From NCBI GenBank assembly GCA_964535215.1, contig CAZHST010000016.1, forward strand, positions 7,458 to 71,457: DNA of 64,000 bases, read 5' to 3'. Made by a program: the position numbers and the translations under genes. This document shows, in pieces, positions 57,935 to 64,000 of this stretch. Each line of letters starts with the position of its first letter. Positions within the stretch are counted from its first letter, which is position 1. The notes under the pieces were generated by a model that saw only the letters and a list, made by a program, of their open reading frames with translations, was not told where the DNA came from and did not search any database. This DNA comes from JACQHM01 sp964535215. GTDB taxonomy: Bacteria; Methylomirabilota; Methylomirabilia; Methylomirabilales; JACQHM01.

Positions 57935-59014
57935 ATGCGCACCATCATCACGACAGTGGGCACGTCGCTTCTCCAGAATGCCAAACGGGATCTGGGGGTG
58001 GAAGCGCCGAACGCCGACCAACTGATGTCCTACCTCCGCCAGACCGATCCGGTGAAGGCCTCTGCCGAAACCAACTCCCTCAGCCGGATGCTGGGAAGGG
58101 AAGATAAGGTGATCTTCCTCCACTCGGAGACCGACGAAGGGAGGCTCTGCGCCGAGGCCCTGGCCCGCTTCTACGAGGAGGAGGGGTTCCAAAGCGATCT
58201 GGTAATGGTTCCTCACTTGACCTATGCGGAGAAGCAGTTCAAGATGCGGGGTCTCCGCTCTCTGGTGGGGACGATCGTGGAGCTGGTGGAACGCGAGAAG
58301 AAAGCAGGCCACGAGGTGGCCATTAACGCCACGGGCGGCTTTAAGGCGGAGATCGCCTACGCCACCCTGATCGGGCTTCTCTACGACATCCCCGTCTATT
58401 ACATTCACGATGCCTTTAAGGAGATCATTGACCTCCCCCCGGCGCCTATTGAGTGGGACCTCTCTCTCCTCGACGCCCACCATGATTTCTTCCAGTGGAT
58501 CGCCTCGGATTATCGGCCGACGTGGGAGGTGGATCATCGCCTTCGAGGTTTGCCCCCCGAGGTCCGCCTCCTTCTCACCGAGGAAGAAGGCTACACGTTC
58601 CTCTCACCGGTCGGCGAGGTCGTCTATCGGGCATGGGAGTATCGGAAGAGCCTGGATCAGCCTCCTCGGGTGTCACTCAGAGAGCCAACCGAGACGTTGA
58701 CTATTCTTCAGGGGCATCGGACGCTGTGGGGCCACATCAAGCGGGTCTCCGACATCCCCGACGAGGAGGTCCGGATCCTCCTTCGCCGCCTCCTTTCCTT
58801 CGAGTTCGTGACCTCGATCTCCCTTGGGGCCTTTACCGACTACGAGCGGGGCCTCCACCCGACGCGTTTGGAACAGCCGAGGATCGCCGAGGACGGGTTG
58901 AAAGTCACCTACACATTATGCTGCCAACGGGGGCGAGAAGAGGTGGTGGTCAATGTGCAGAGGGGTTTTGCGAGGCGGCTCGTGGAGCTGATCGGGCGGG
59001 AGGCACGGCCCTGA
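57935..59014 (+). CDS. APE2256/TIGR02619-like CARF protein with possible RelE-like C-terminus
   Basis: 359 residues. The CARF domain (about 1-175) has the ligand-facing motifs TTVGTSLLQNAKRDLG at the start and INATGGFKAEIAYATLIGLL near 130. A winged-helix-like middle (RLRGLPPEVRLLLTEEEGYTFLSPVGEVVY) follows. The last 100 residues (GHRTLWGHIKRVSD, then FVTSISLGAFTDYERG, EDGLKVTYTLCC, EEVVVNVQRGFARR) are beta-rich and recall the RelE-like domain of CARF-RelE effectors such as Cami1, which cut ribosome-bound mRNA. That last point is by eye. It should respond to the Csm1 messenger. Confidence 0.82.
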   Translation: MRTIITTVGTSLLQNAKRDLGVEAPNADQLMSYLRQTDPVKASAETNSLSRMLGREDKVIFLHSETDEGRLCAEALARFYEEEGFQSDLVMVPHLTYAEKQFKMRGLRSLVGTIVELVEREKKAGHEVAINATGGFKAEIAYATLIGLLYDIPVYYIHDAFKEIIDLPPAPIEWDLSLLDAHHDFFQWIASDYRPTWEVDHRLRGLPPEVRLLLTEEEGYTFLSPVGEVVYRAWEYRKSLDQPPRVSLREPTETLTILQGHRTLWGHIKRVSDIPDEEVRILLRRLLSFEFVTSISLGAFTDYERGLHPTRLEQPRIAEDGLKVTYTLCCQRGREEVVVNVQRGFARRLVELIGREARP

Positions 59015-59138
59015 AGAGGTCCTCCCGATGCCTGAAGGCGGTAACTCTCCTTGGTGATGCTGCTGTGAAGGTCGTGGGGGAAGGGAGGTTCAGGCAGATG
59101 GGTTTTGGCTGGGTGGTGAGTAGGGGATGGAAGGAGCC

Positions 59139-60014
59139 ATGAGCGTCAGGGAAAAGTATCGCAGGATGAAGCCCTTGCCCCCCGAGGCTCTGCAAAGGGT
59201 CAGAACCCTGACGTCCCTCTTTGCGAAGCACGACATCCGTCTGGTGTATCTCTTCGGTTCTGCCGTGCGGGGTGCTGAGGGAAAGGTGTCAGAAGATTTG
59301 GATATAGCGATCTATCCCGGTTCACGCTTCGCCTTCCGTCCCTTCTATGCGGAACTCTCCCAAGCCTTGGGGACGGATCGCCTGGACCTTGTGGATCTGC
59401 GCCATGCCGGGGTTGGGCTCGCTGTTGAGGTCGTCACGCACGGGGAATTGCTCTACGCTGCCCCATCCGAGGAGAACCAACTATTTGGGCGACGGGTTCG
59501 GGGTCGCTTCCGGGACTTTGGGGTTCGGATGAAGACACGTTTCCCAACTCTCAAGGAGCGTCAGCCTATGACTTTACGCCGGGAATGGCTGTTACAGGTA
59601 TTGCATGAGTTGGGCAAGATAGCCTCAGAACTTCAGAAGTATACGCGGATCACACCCGAGCAACTGCAGGCAGAACTGAGTCTCCGCTGGACCGTGGAGC
59701 GGGGGCTTCTGGCTGGATTGACGGTACTCTTCAATATCGCCGACCACCTGCTGAGCACGGTCTTTCAGGAACACCCCGAAACGTATGAGGCTCTGCTGGA
59801 TGCCTTACACGCCCGCGGTGTCATTTCCTCACCCTTGCGCGCTCGTCTGCTCGGCGCCGGTGGCTTCCGAAATGTCCTGGTCCACGAATACATGGTCATC
59901 GATCTCGGCGAAGTTGCGCGCATGGCGGGTGAAGCACCGGAAATTTTCCGCTCTTTCGCAGAAGAACTGAGGCAGTGGCTTCAGACATATACTGGAGGTG
60001 AAGACCAGGGGTGA
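59139..60014 (+). CDS. Second single-chain MntA-HepT-like fusion
   Basis: 291 residues from ATG 59139 (ATG 59127 is also in frame). The nucleotidyltransferase domain has GS at 40-41 (LFGSAVRG) and the metal pair Asp53/Asp55 (SEDLDIAIY). The HEPN domain ends with RNVLVHEY at about 244-251, again the RX4HXY pattern. A linker rich in Arg and Phe (FGRRVRGRFRDFGVRMKTRF) joins them. It shares architecture but little sequence with the fusion at 49209, so they are not a recent duplication. Between it and the previous gene is a 124-base gap with no clear promoter. Confidence 0.82.
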   Translation: MSVREKYRRMKPLPPEALQRVRTLTSLFAKHDIRLVYLFGSAVRGAEGKVSEDLDIAIYPGSRFAFRPFYAELSQALGTDRLDLVDLRHAGVGLAVEVVTHGELLYAAPSEENQLFGRRVRGRFRDFGVRMKTRFPTLKERQPMTLRREWLLQVLHELGKIASELQKYTRITPEQLQAELSLRWTVERGLLAGLTVLFNIADHLLSTVFQEHPETYEALLDALHARGVISSPLRARLLGAGGFRNVLVHEYMVIDLGEVARMAGEAPEIFRSFAEELRQWLQTYTGGEDQG

Positions 60015-60071
60015 CCAAGCTGATCGGATGGGAAGCGCGGCCATGAACCGTTTCCACCAGGAGGGGAGAGC

Positions 60072-60188
60072 ATGACAGAACGACGGCGGAGGCCGCTTCC
60101 GTCCCTTCGACGATGCTCAGGGCAGGTCTGGCTCCGGCACCTTGAGTGGGGGCGGTTGACCGGCTACTCCGACGATTTGCCGAACTAG
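60072..60188 (+). other. Short open frame and palindromic repeat in the gap before the TIGR02710-like gene
   Basis: The 336 bases from 60015 to 60350 hold no full gene. A 38-residue frame (60072-60188, starting MTERRRRPLPSLRRCSG) has a good AGGAGGGG ribosome site but no recognisable family. Inside it, CCCTTCGACGATGCTCAGGG near 60102-60122 is an imperfect palindrome of a type often dispersed in GC-rich environmental bacteria. It may be a gene remnant rather than a protein. Confidence 0.3.
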
Positions 60189-60269
60189 ATCACTGGTGGG
60201 TGAACGCGGAAAAGGGGTGACGTGGGCGAGCCTTCCCCGGCCGGCCTTCGACGTTCTGTCCTGGCGACC

Positions 60270-60350
60270 GTGGACCTGCTCCGGCGGACCCGACTCCGGT
60301 ACATGATCATCGGGGGGATCGCCGTCAGCGTGTGGAAGGAGGTAAGAACT
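60270..60350 (+). pseudogene. Remnant of an AbiEii-like nucleotidyltransferase N-terminus
   Basis: The frame immediately before the CARF start encodes VDLLRRTRLRYMIIGGIAVSVW, which matches the opening strand and GG-A motif of AbiEii/MNT-like nucleotidyltransferases (ryxxiGGxAvxxwG). The usual following DxD is absent because the sequence switches into the CARF gene. It is in frame with that gene but separated from it by an AAGGAGG and a GTG start. Confidence 0.45.
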
Positions 60351-61619
60351 GTGGAGCGCAAGAGAGGGCTGATCGTCTCTCTGGGGGGGACGCCGGAGCC
60401 GGTGGTGAAGGCGATCACCACCCACCGGCCAGAAGTCGTCTGCTTCTTCGCCTCGCAGCAGAGCGTGGGGCAGATCGGCCCCGTCCTGGACCGGGCCTGG
60501 GATGAGACCCATGGGATGTGGCAGCCGGTCGAGAAGCACACGGTCCTCACCGACGATCCCGAGGATCTGGTCCACTGCTATGAAAAGGCGCTCCAGTGTG
60601 CGGCCTGGATCGAGGGCCAGCGCATTTCCCCGGAGGAGGTGGTCGTGGACTACACCGGCGGCACGAAGGCGATGACGGCGGCCCTGACGCTGGCCACCGT
60701 TGGGAAGGGGTACCGCTTCTCCTACGTGGGAGGGGCGGCGCGCACCAAAGGGGGCCTGGGGACCGTTCTTGATGGGGCCGAGATCGTCAGGGCGGGTCTT
60801 GATCCCTGGCAGCTCTTCGCGGTGGAGGAGGAGCGGCGGTTTGCCCTTGCGTTCAACACCTACCAGTTCGAGACGGCCCTCACGGTGCTGGAGACCGCGC
60901 TTCGGCGGGACACCCTTCCTCTGCCGAAACGCCGTCGCTTCGAGGCCTTCAAGACGATCACCGAGGGCTACCTGGCCTGGGACCGGTTCGACCACCTGAA
61001 CGCGAGCCGGCTGCTCCCGACAGGGGCGAAGACCCTGAAGACCCTCATCGAGCTGACCGGGGAAACCGCTCTCGCTCCCTTCCTGGCGGGGCTGGAGCAG
61101 AACCTGGCTTTCCTCAAGCGGCTCCAGCAGGAGTCAAAGGAGTTCCACGTCGTCTGCCAGGCGATGGTCGAGGACCTGGTGGCGAACGCCGAGCGGCGGG
61201 CCAAAGAAGGAAAATACGATGATGCCGTGGCCCGCCTCTACCGGGCGACGGAGATGGTAGCCCAGGTCCGGTTCCGTAAGCCGCCCCTCGAGTGCGGAAC
61301 GGACACCGTCCCGCCGGAGAAGGTCCCCGAACCGCTCCGGGAGGAGTTCCGCCAAAGGTATAGCGATCCGACGACGGGGAAGCTTAGGCTGCCGCTCTAT
61401 GCGGCGTATCGGCTCCTCCAGGTCCTTGGCGTCCCCGAGGGGGAGGCCTTCTTCGCCAAAGAAGAAGCCTTCAAGGGGCTCCTTCAGGCCCGCAACATGT
61501 CCCTCCTGGCCCATGGCGCCACGCCGGTCAAGGCGGAGACCTACCACCGGTTCAAGGGGCTCCTCATGGAGACCTTTGGCCTGGCCGACCTGCCGGCCTT
61601 CCCGGTGCTGGCGGGGTAA
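60351..61619 (+). CDS. TIGR02710-family CRISPR-associated CARF-HEPN protein
   Basis: 422 residues from GTG 60351, which has AAGGAGG 8 bases upstream; the frame extends to 60222 through an AbiEii-like remnant. The CARF domain has RGLIVSLGGTPEPVVKAITTHRPEVVCFFAS and VVDYTGGTKAMTAALTLATV. The helical C-terminus carries RNMSLLAHG, an RX5-6H HEPN ribonuclease motif. Proteins of this family are Csm6/Csx1-like effectors activated by cyclic oligoadenylate. Codon use is host-like. It is the third CARF protein of the locus. Confidence 0.87.
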   Translation: MERKRGLIVSLGGTPEPVVKAITTHRPEVVCFFASQQSVGQIGPVLDRAWDETHGMWQPVEKHTVLTDDPEDLVHCYEKALQCAAWIEGQRISPEEVVVDYTGGTKAMTAALTLATVGKGYRFSYVGGAARTKGGLGTVLDGAEIVRAGLDPWQLFAVEEERRFALAFNTYQFETALTVLETALRRDTLPLPKRRRFEAFKTITEGYLAWDRFDHLNASRLLPTGAKTLKTLIELTGETALAPFLAGLEQNLAFLKRLQQESKEFHVVCQAMVEDLVANAERRAKEGKYDDAVARLYRATEMVAQVRFRKPPLECGTDTVPPEKVPEPLREEFRQRYSDPTTGKLRLPLYAAYRLLQVLGVPEGEAFFAKEEAFKGLLQARNMSLLAHGATPVKAETYHRFKGLLMETFGLADLPAFPVLAG

Positions 61620-61632
61620 GGCCAAGAGGTCT

Positions 61633-62079
61633 TCAACGTTCTCCGCTGGATCGACGGGCTGCTTTTAGGATGGTGAGGAACGTCCGGGGAGTGACAATGC
61701 GGGTCCTTTTGTAAGTTTTTAAGTCAAGCAGGGCCTGATCGCCAGTAACCAGGTAATCGGCTGAGCCAGATTCAGCGCAGGCGAGGAATTTAAGGTCGGC
61801 CGATTCGATGCCCGCTGGAGGATCAATGGGAACGGGTGGTACTACCATAGCCTCCTCATCGAACGAGGCAAATAGCCCTGCGAGTTGGTCTTCGGTCAGC
61901 CGATACTTCTGGAAGAGCTTTGGACGCCTCAGAACCGCTTCAACTTCTGCGATGATCTCGCGGGAGATGAGAAGGGCAAATTTGCGTCGACGCCAGGCTT
62001 CCAGAACCTCGAAGGGATTGCCGCAGGAGAGGATCGTGCCGCTGATGATGACGTTCGTGTCAACGACCGCTTTGAGCAC
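61633..62079 (-). CDS. PIN-domain toxin of the TIGR00305 family
   Basis: 148 residues. PIN signature MLKAVVDTNVIISGTIL (Asp8), EIIAEVEAVL (Glu), ESADLKFLACAESGSADYLVTGDQALLDL (Asp residues). It differs in subfamily from the PIN proteins at 24258 and 50126. It overlaps the end of the upstream antitoxin gene by 20 bases. Transcription is opposite to the surrounding cas genes. Confidence 0.9.
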   Translation of the reverse strand: MLKAVVDTNVIISGTILSCGNPFEVLEAWRRRKFALLISREIIAEVEAVLRRPKLFQKYRLTEDQLAGLFASFDEEAMVVPPVPIDPPAGIESADLKFLACAESGSADYLVTGDQALLDLKTYKRTRIVTPRTFLTILKAARRSSGER

Positions 62080-62368
62080 GCTTCCGTCGCTGGGATCGTT
62101 TCATGGCCCTGACCTCAGCGAGGGCCTCCGCGATATCCTTTTCCACTTCCGTTGGGTCCTTATCCAGGTTCCTGGCCCGAATTTCGTCGAAGACCTTAAA
62201 GCGGGCCTCCCGCTCGGCCATCCACTTCTTGTATTGCTCAATGTCGATGATCGCCACCATAGGCTTGCCCTGTTTTTCGACGATCACCGTGTCCTTACCG
62301 TAATACACCATGCCCAAGATCTCAGAGAAGTTGTTCCGGGCTTCCTTGGCCGACATTCGCTTCACCAT
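62060..62368 (-). CDS. Phd/YefM-type antitoxin
   Basis: 102 residues from ATG 62368 with AGGAGG 8 bases upstream. RMSAKEARNNFSEILGMVYYGKDTVIVEKQGKPMVAIIDIEQYKKW is the Phd fold; the C-terminus is a long charged helix ending in a basic tail (MKRSQRRKRAQSGR). It neutralises the PIN toxin that follows and overlaps it. Confidence 0.9.
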   Translation of the reverse strand: MVKRMSAKEARNNFSEILGMVYYGKDTVIVEKQGKPMVAIIDIEQYKKWMAEREARFKVFDEIRARNLDKDPTEVEKDIAEALAEVRAMKRSQRRKRAQSGR

Positions 62369-62400
62369 CGTTCAACACCTCCTTGAAGAACCCTGAAGAG

Positions 62401-62429
62401 AGTGTATGCTATGATGTTAACTCTGTCAA
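62401..62429 (-). promoter_or_regulatory. Sigma70-type promoter of the Phd/PIN pair
   Basis: On the minus strand TTGACA (plus 62424-62429) and TACACT (plus 62401-62406) are separated by 17 bases, 33 bases upstream of the antitoxin ATG. Confidence 0.65.
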
Positions 62430-62455
62430 CAATGAAACTTTTGGTACTATTGACT

Positions 62456-62498
62456 GGTGAAGGAGGGATTGAAACTGAGCCGCCGGTGATCCTTCACC
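62456..62498 (+). repeat. Inverted repeat with an ATTGAAAC core upstream of cas1
   Basis: GGTGAAGGA (62456-62464) and TCCTTCACC (62490-62498) are perfect inverted copies 25 bases apart. The loop starts GGGATTGAAAC, the sequence with which many type I/III CRISPR repeats end. The 179 bases between the antitoxin and cas1 have no other gene. It might be a solitary or degenerate repeat, or a regulatory hairpin for cas1. Confidence 0.35.
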
Positions 62499-62547
62499 AG
62501 CTTTGACCCTGTTGGAACGCTTGACCTGATTAAGACCCGGGGACAAG

Positions 62548-63594
62548 GTGGCCACGCTGTATCTGACAGAACAGGGAGGCAAGCTGATCAAAGACCATCG
62601 ACGGCTCGTGGTAGAGAAAGACGGAGAGATCGTCTTCGAGGTGCCGGCCTTCAAGGTGGAGCGGGTCCTGATCTTTGGCAACGTGGCCATCACCACCCCG
62701 GCCATAAGCTTCCTACTGGAGAACAGCATTGACACCGCCTTCCTCACCATCCACGGCCGTCTCAAAGGGAGACTCGTGCCTCTTGAGTCGAAGAACGTCG
62801 TCCTCCGGATGCGCCAGTTCGAGCGGGCGAAGGACCCGACCTTTGCCTTGGGGCTGGCCAAGTGGATCGTGGAGGGGAAGCTCAAGAACGCCAGAATCGT
62901 CCTCCAGCGCTATGCCCGCAACCATCCAGACGAGGGCGACTTCACCCCTATCCTCGACGAGCTGGAGCGGCTGATCGCTGCCATCCCCCGGAAGGAGAAC
63001 CTCCAGGCCCTTATGGGATTGGAGGGGCAGGGCTCGGCCCTCTACTTCAGGGCCTACAGCCGGATGTTTCGGACGGCGATCACCTTTACGACCCGCTCCC
63101 GCCGGCCTCCTCAGGATCCATCAAACGCTCTCCTCGGGTTAGGCTACACCCTTCTGGTCAACGAGGCTGTGGGGGTCCTCTCGGCTGTCGGGTTTGATCC
63201 CTATGTTGGGTTCTATCATGGGATCCATTACGGGCGCCCCTCTCTGGCCCTGGATCTGGTGGAGGAGTTCCGTCCTACCATCGTAGACCGCCTGGTGACG
63301 ACCCTCCTCAACAAGCAGGTGCTGAGGGAAGACGACTTCGAGACCCTTCCCGAAAACAGCCGGGAGGAGGCTCCAGGGGAAGAGGAAGAGCGGCCCCCAC
63401 GCCGGGGAACCTACCTGACGGCTGAAGGCCGAAAGAAGTTCTTCACCCATTATGAGGAGCGGATGCTGGCTCCCTTCGCCCATCCCAGGACCGGCGAACG
63501 GATCACCTTCCGACGGCTCCTCCTCCGGCAAGCCCAGGCCCTGGCGCGGCTCGTCCTGGATGGGGAGACGTATGAGCCTTTCATCATGGAGTGA
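62548..63594 (+). CDS. cas1: CRISPR integrase Cas1
   Basis: 348 residues from GTG 62548. The N-terminal beta domain starts LYLTEQGGKLIKDHRRLVVEKDGE; the catalytic triad lies in LMGLEGQGSALYF (Glu), GFYHGIHYGRPSLALDLVEEFRP (His, Asp). A long acidic insert (ENSREEAPGEEEERPP) is in the C-terminal helical part. Cas1 with Cas2 integrates new spacers. The short C-terminal region TYLTAEGRKKFFTHYEERM is typical of type I-D/III-linked Cas1. It is followed by cas2 after one base. Confidence 0.96.
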   Translation: MATLYLTEQGGKLIKDHRRLVVEKDGEIVFEVPAFKVERVLIFGNVAITTPAISFLLENSIDTAFLTIHGRLKGRLVPLESKNVVLRMRQFERAKDPTFALGLAKWIVEGKLKNARIVLQRYARNHPDEGDFTPILDELERLIAAIPRKENLQALMGLEGQGSALYFRAYSRMFRTAITFTTRSRRPPQDPSNALLGLGYTLLVNEAVGVLSAVGFDPYVGFYHGIHYGRPSLALDLVEEFRPTIVDRLVTTLLNKQVLREDDFETLPENSREEAPGEEEERPPRRGTYLTAEGRKKFFTHYEERMLAPFAHPRTGERITFRRLLLRQAQALARLVLDGETYEPFIME

Positions 63595-63595
63595 C

Positions 63596-63871
63596 ATGTT
63601 CGTTGTGGTAGCCTATGACATTACGGATAACACCCGGCGCTTGAAGGTCGCCACAACGCTGAAAGACTACGGGGAGCGGGTACAGTACAGCGTCTTCGAG
63701 TGCCTCCTGGATGAAAAGCAGCTCGAGAGCCTGATCCGGGAGGTGACCGGGGTGATCGAGCTGGAACAGGATAGCCTCCGGGTGTACCGCCTGTGCGAGG
63801 GGTGTCGGAGGGAGGTGAAGGTCTATGGCCGGGGAGTGGTCACGGAGGACCCCGATGTGTTCATCATTTAA
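63596..63871 (+). CDS. cas2: CRISPR-associated Cas2
   Basis: 91 residues from ATG 63596. The first strand VVVAYDITDNTRRLKV carries the conserved Asp, followed by LKDYGERVQYSVFECLL and DSLRVYRLCEGC. A ferredoxin-like dimer that bridges two Cas1 dimers. The start overlaps the end of cas1 by none, with only one base between, indicating coupled translation. Confidence 0.95.
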   Translation: MFVVVAYDITDNTRRLKVATTLKDYGERVQYSVFECLLDEKQLESLIREVTGVIELEQDSLRVYRLCEGCRREVKVYGRGVVTEDPDVFII

Positions 63872-63909
63872 CCCTTTCCCACCTCCCTCGAAGGAGGCGG
63901 TGAAGGGTT
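63870..63909 (+). repeat. Imperfect inverted repeat immediately after cas2
   Basis: AACCCTTTCCCACCTCC (63870-63886) and its complement 63893-63909 pair over 17 positions with three mismatches around a 6-base loop. It begins within the cas2 stop. The element resembles the one at about 23838-23880. The remaining 91 bases to the window edge contain no gene; sequence from 63961 (ATTTCAATGGGATAG) resembles the start of a CRISPR repeat but is cut by the edge. Confidence 0.5.
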
Positions 63910-64000
63910 GAGGTGAGGGGGGAGGTTAGCGGATGAGCGTGGAGATCCAAAAAGTACTGCAATTTCAATGGGATAGAAGACACCGGGGAGAGTAGGGACG

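Overview
This is a GC-rich bacterial chromosome segment. It carries housekeeping gene order found in many bacteria (radical SAM TIGR03960 - rng - rplU - rpmA - obgE - proB - proA - nadD - rsfS, gap - pgk - tpiA - secG, hisS - aspS - phoH - ybeY), and its right end is a type III-A CRISPR-Cas island. The gene content, the moderately high GC and the many short iterated intergenic arrays (7-base and 9-base units) suggest a bacterium of the Methylomirabilota/NC10 type or a similar uncultivated lineage. That placement is an inference from style, not a search result.

Layout. 1-5.5 kb: end of a cobalamin adenosyltransferase gene, a receiver-like protein, a ferritin-like protein, a divergent aldehyde dehydrogenase and a fused radical SAM/DUF2344 protein. 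5.6-14.3 kb: RNase G, L21, L27, a collapsed IS607-type element, Obg, proline synthesis, NadD, RsfS, a sigma-54-type AAA+ activator and a DksA-like protein. 14.4-20.4 kb: ComF, RidA, a GlcG/HbpS-like protein and a glycolytic run gap-pgk-hyi-like-tpiA-secG. 20.4-28.5 kb: a GlmL-like ASKHA protein with two uncharacterised neighbours, a Phd/PIN toxin-antitoxin pair, and a four-gene membrane cluster headed by a DUF6754 protein. 28.5-37 kb: secreted proteins, an M1 aminopeptidase, a ZIP transporter, tRNA-Leu(GAG), a lipoprotein/CARDB pair and a two-gene signalling operon. 37-47 kb: GlpX, HisRS, a probably non-discriminating AspRS, PhoH interrupted by an intein, YbeY interrupted by an in-frame iterated repeat, a DgkA-PAP2-like fusion, a GAF histidine kinase and RmuC.

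47-64 kb is a defence island: a CARF protein of the NE0113 family, cas6, csm1-csm5, two further CARF proteins (APE2256-like and TIGR02710-like), cas1 and cas2. Interleaved with these are two proteins that each fuse a MntA-like nucleotidyltransferase to a HepT-like HEPN domain, VapBC, HicBA, a Phd/PIN pair, and debris of a DUF4258/YgiT pair and of an AbiEii-like gene. Csm1 keeps both HD and GGDD motifs, so cyclic oligoadenylate signalling to the three CARF proteins is the expected logic. The csm1-csm5 block has visibly different codon usage from the genes on both sides, which points to module exchange.

The observations most worth following are the PhoH intein, which carries the WCT triplet of class 3 inteins plus a LAGLIDADG endonuclease; the two single-chain MNT-HEPN proteins inside the type III-A locus; the iterated 7-mer/9-mer arrays, one of which is translated inside ybeY; and the IS607 element collapsed into one TnpA-TnpB reading frame. 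No CRISPR array is visible; one may lie just beyond the right edge.
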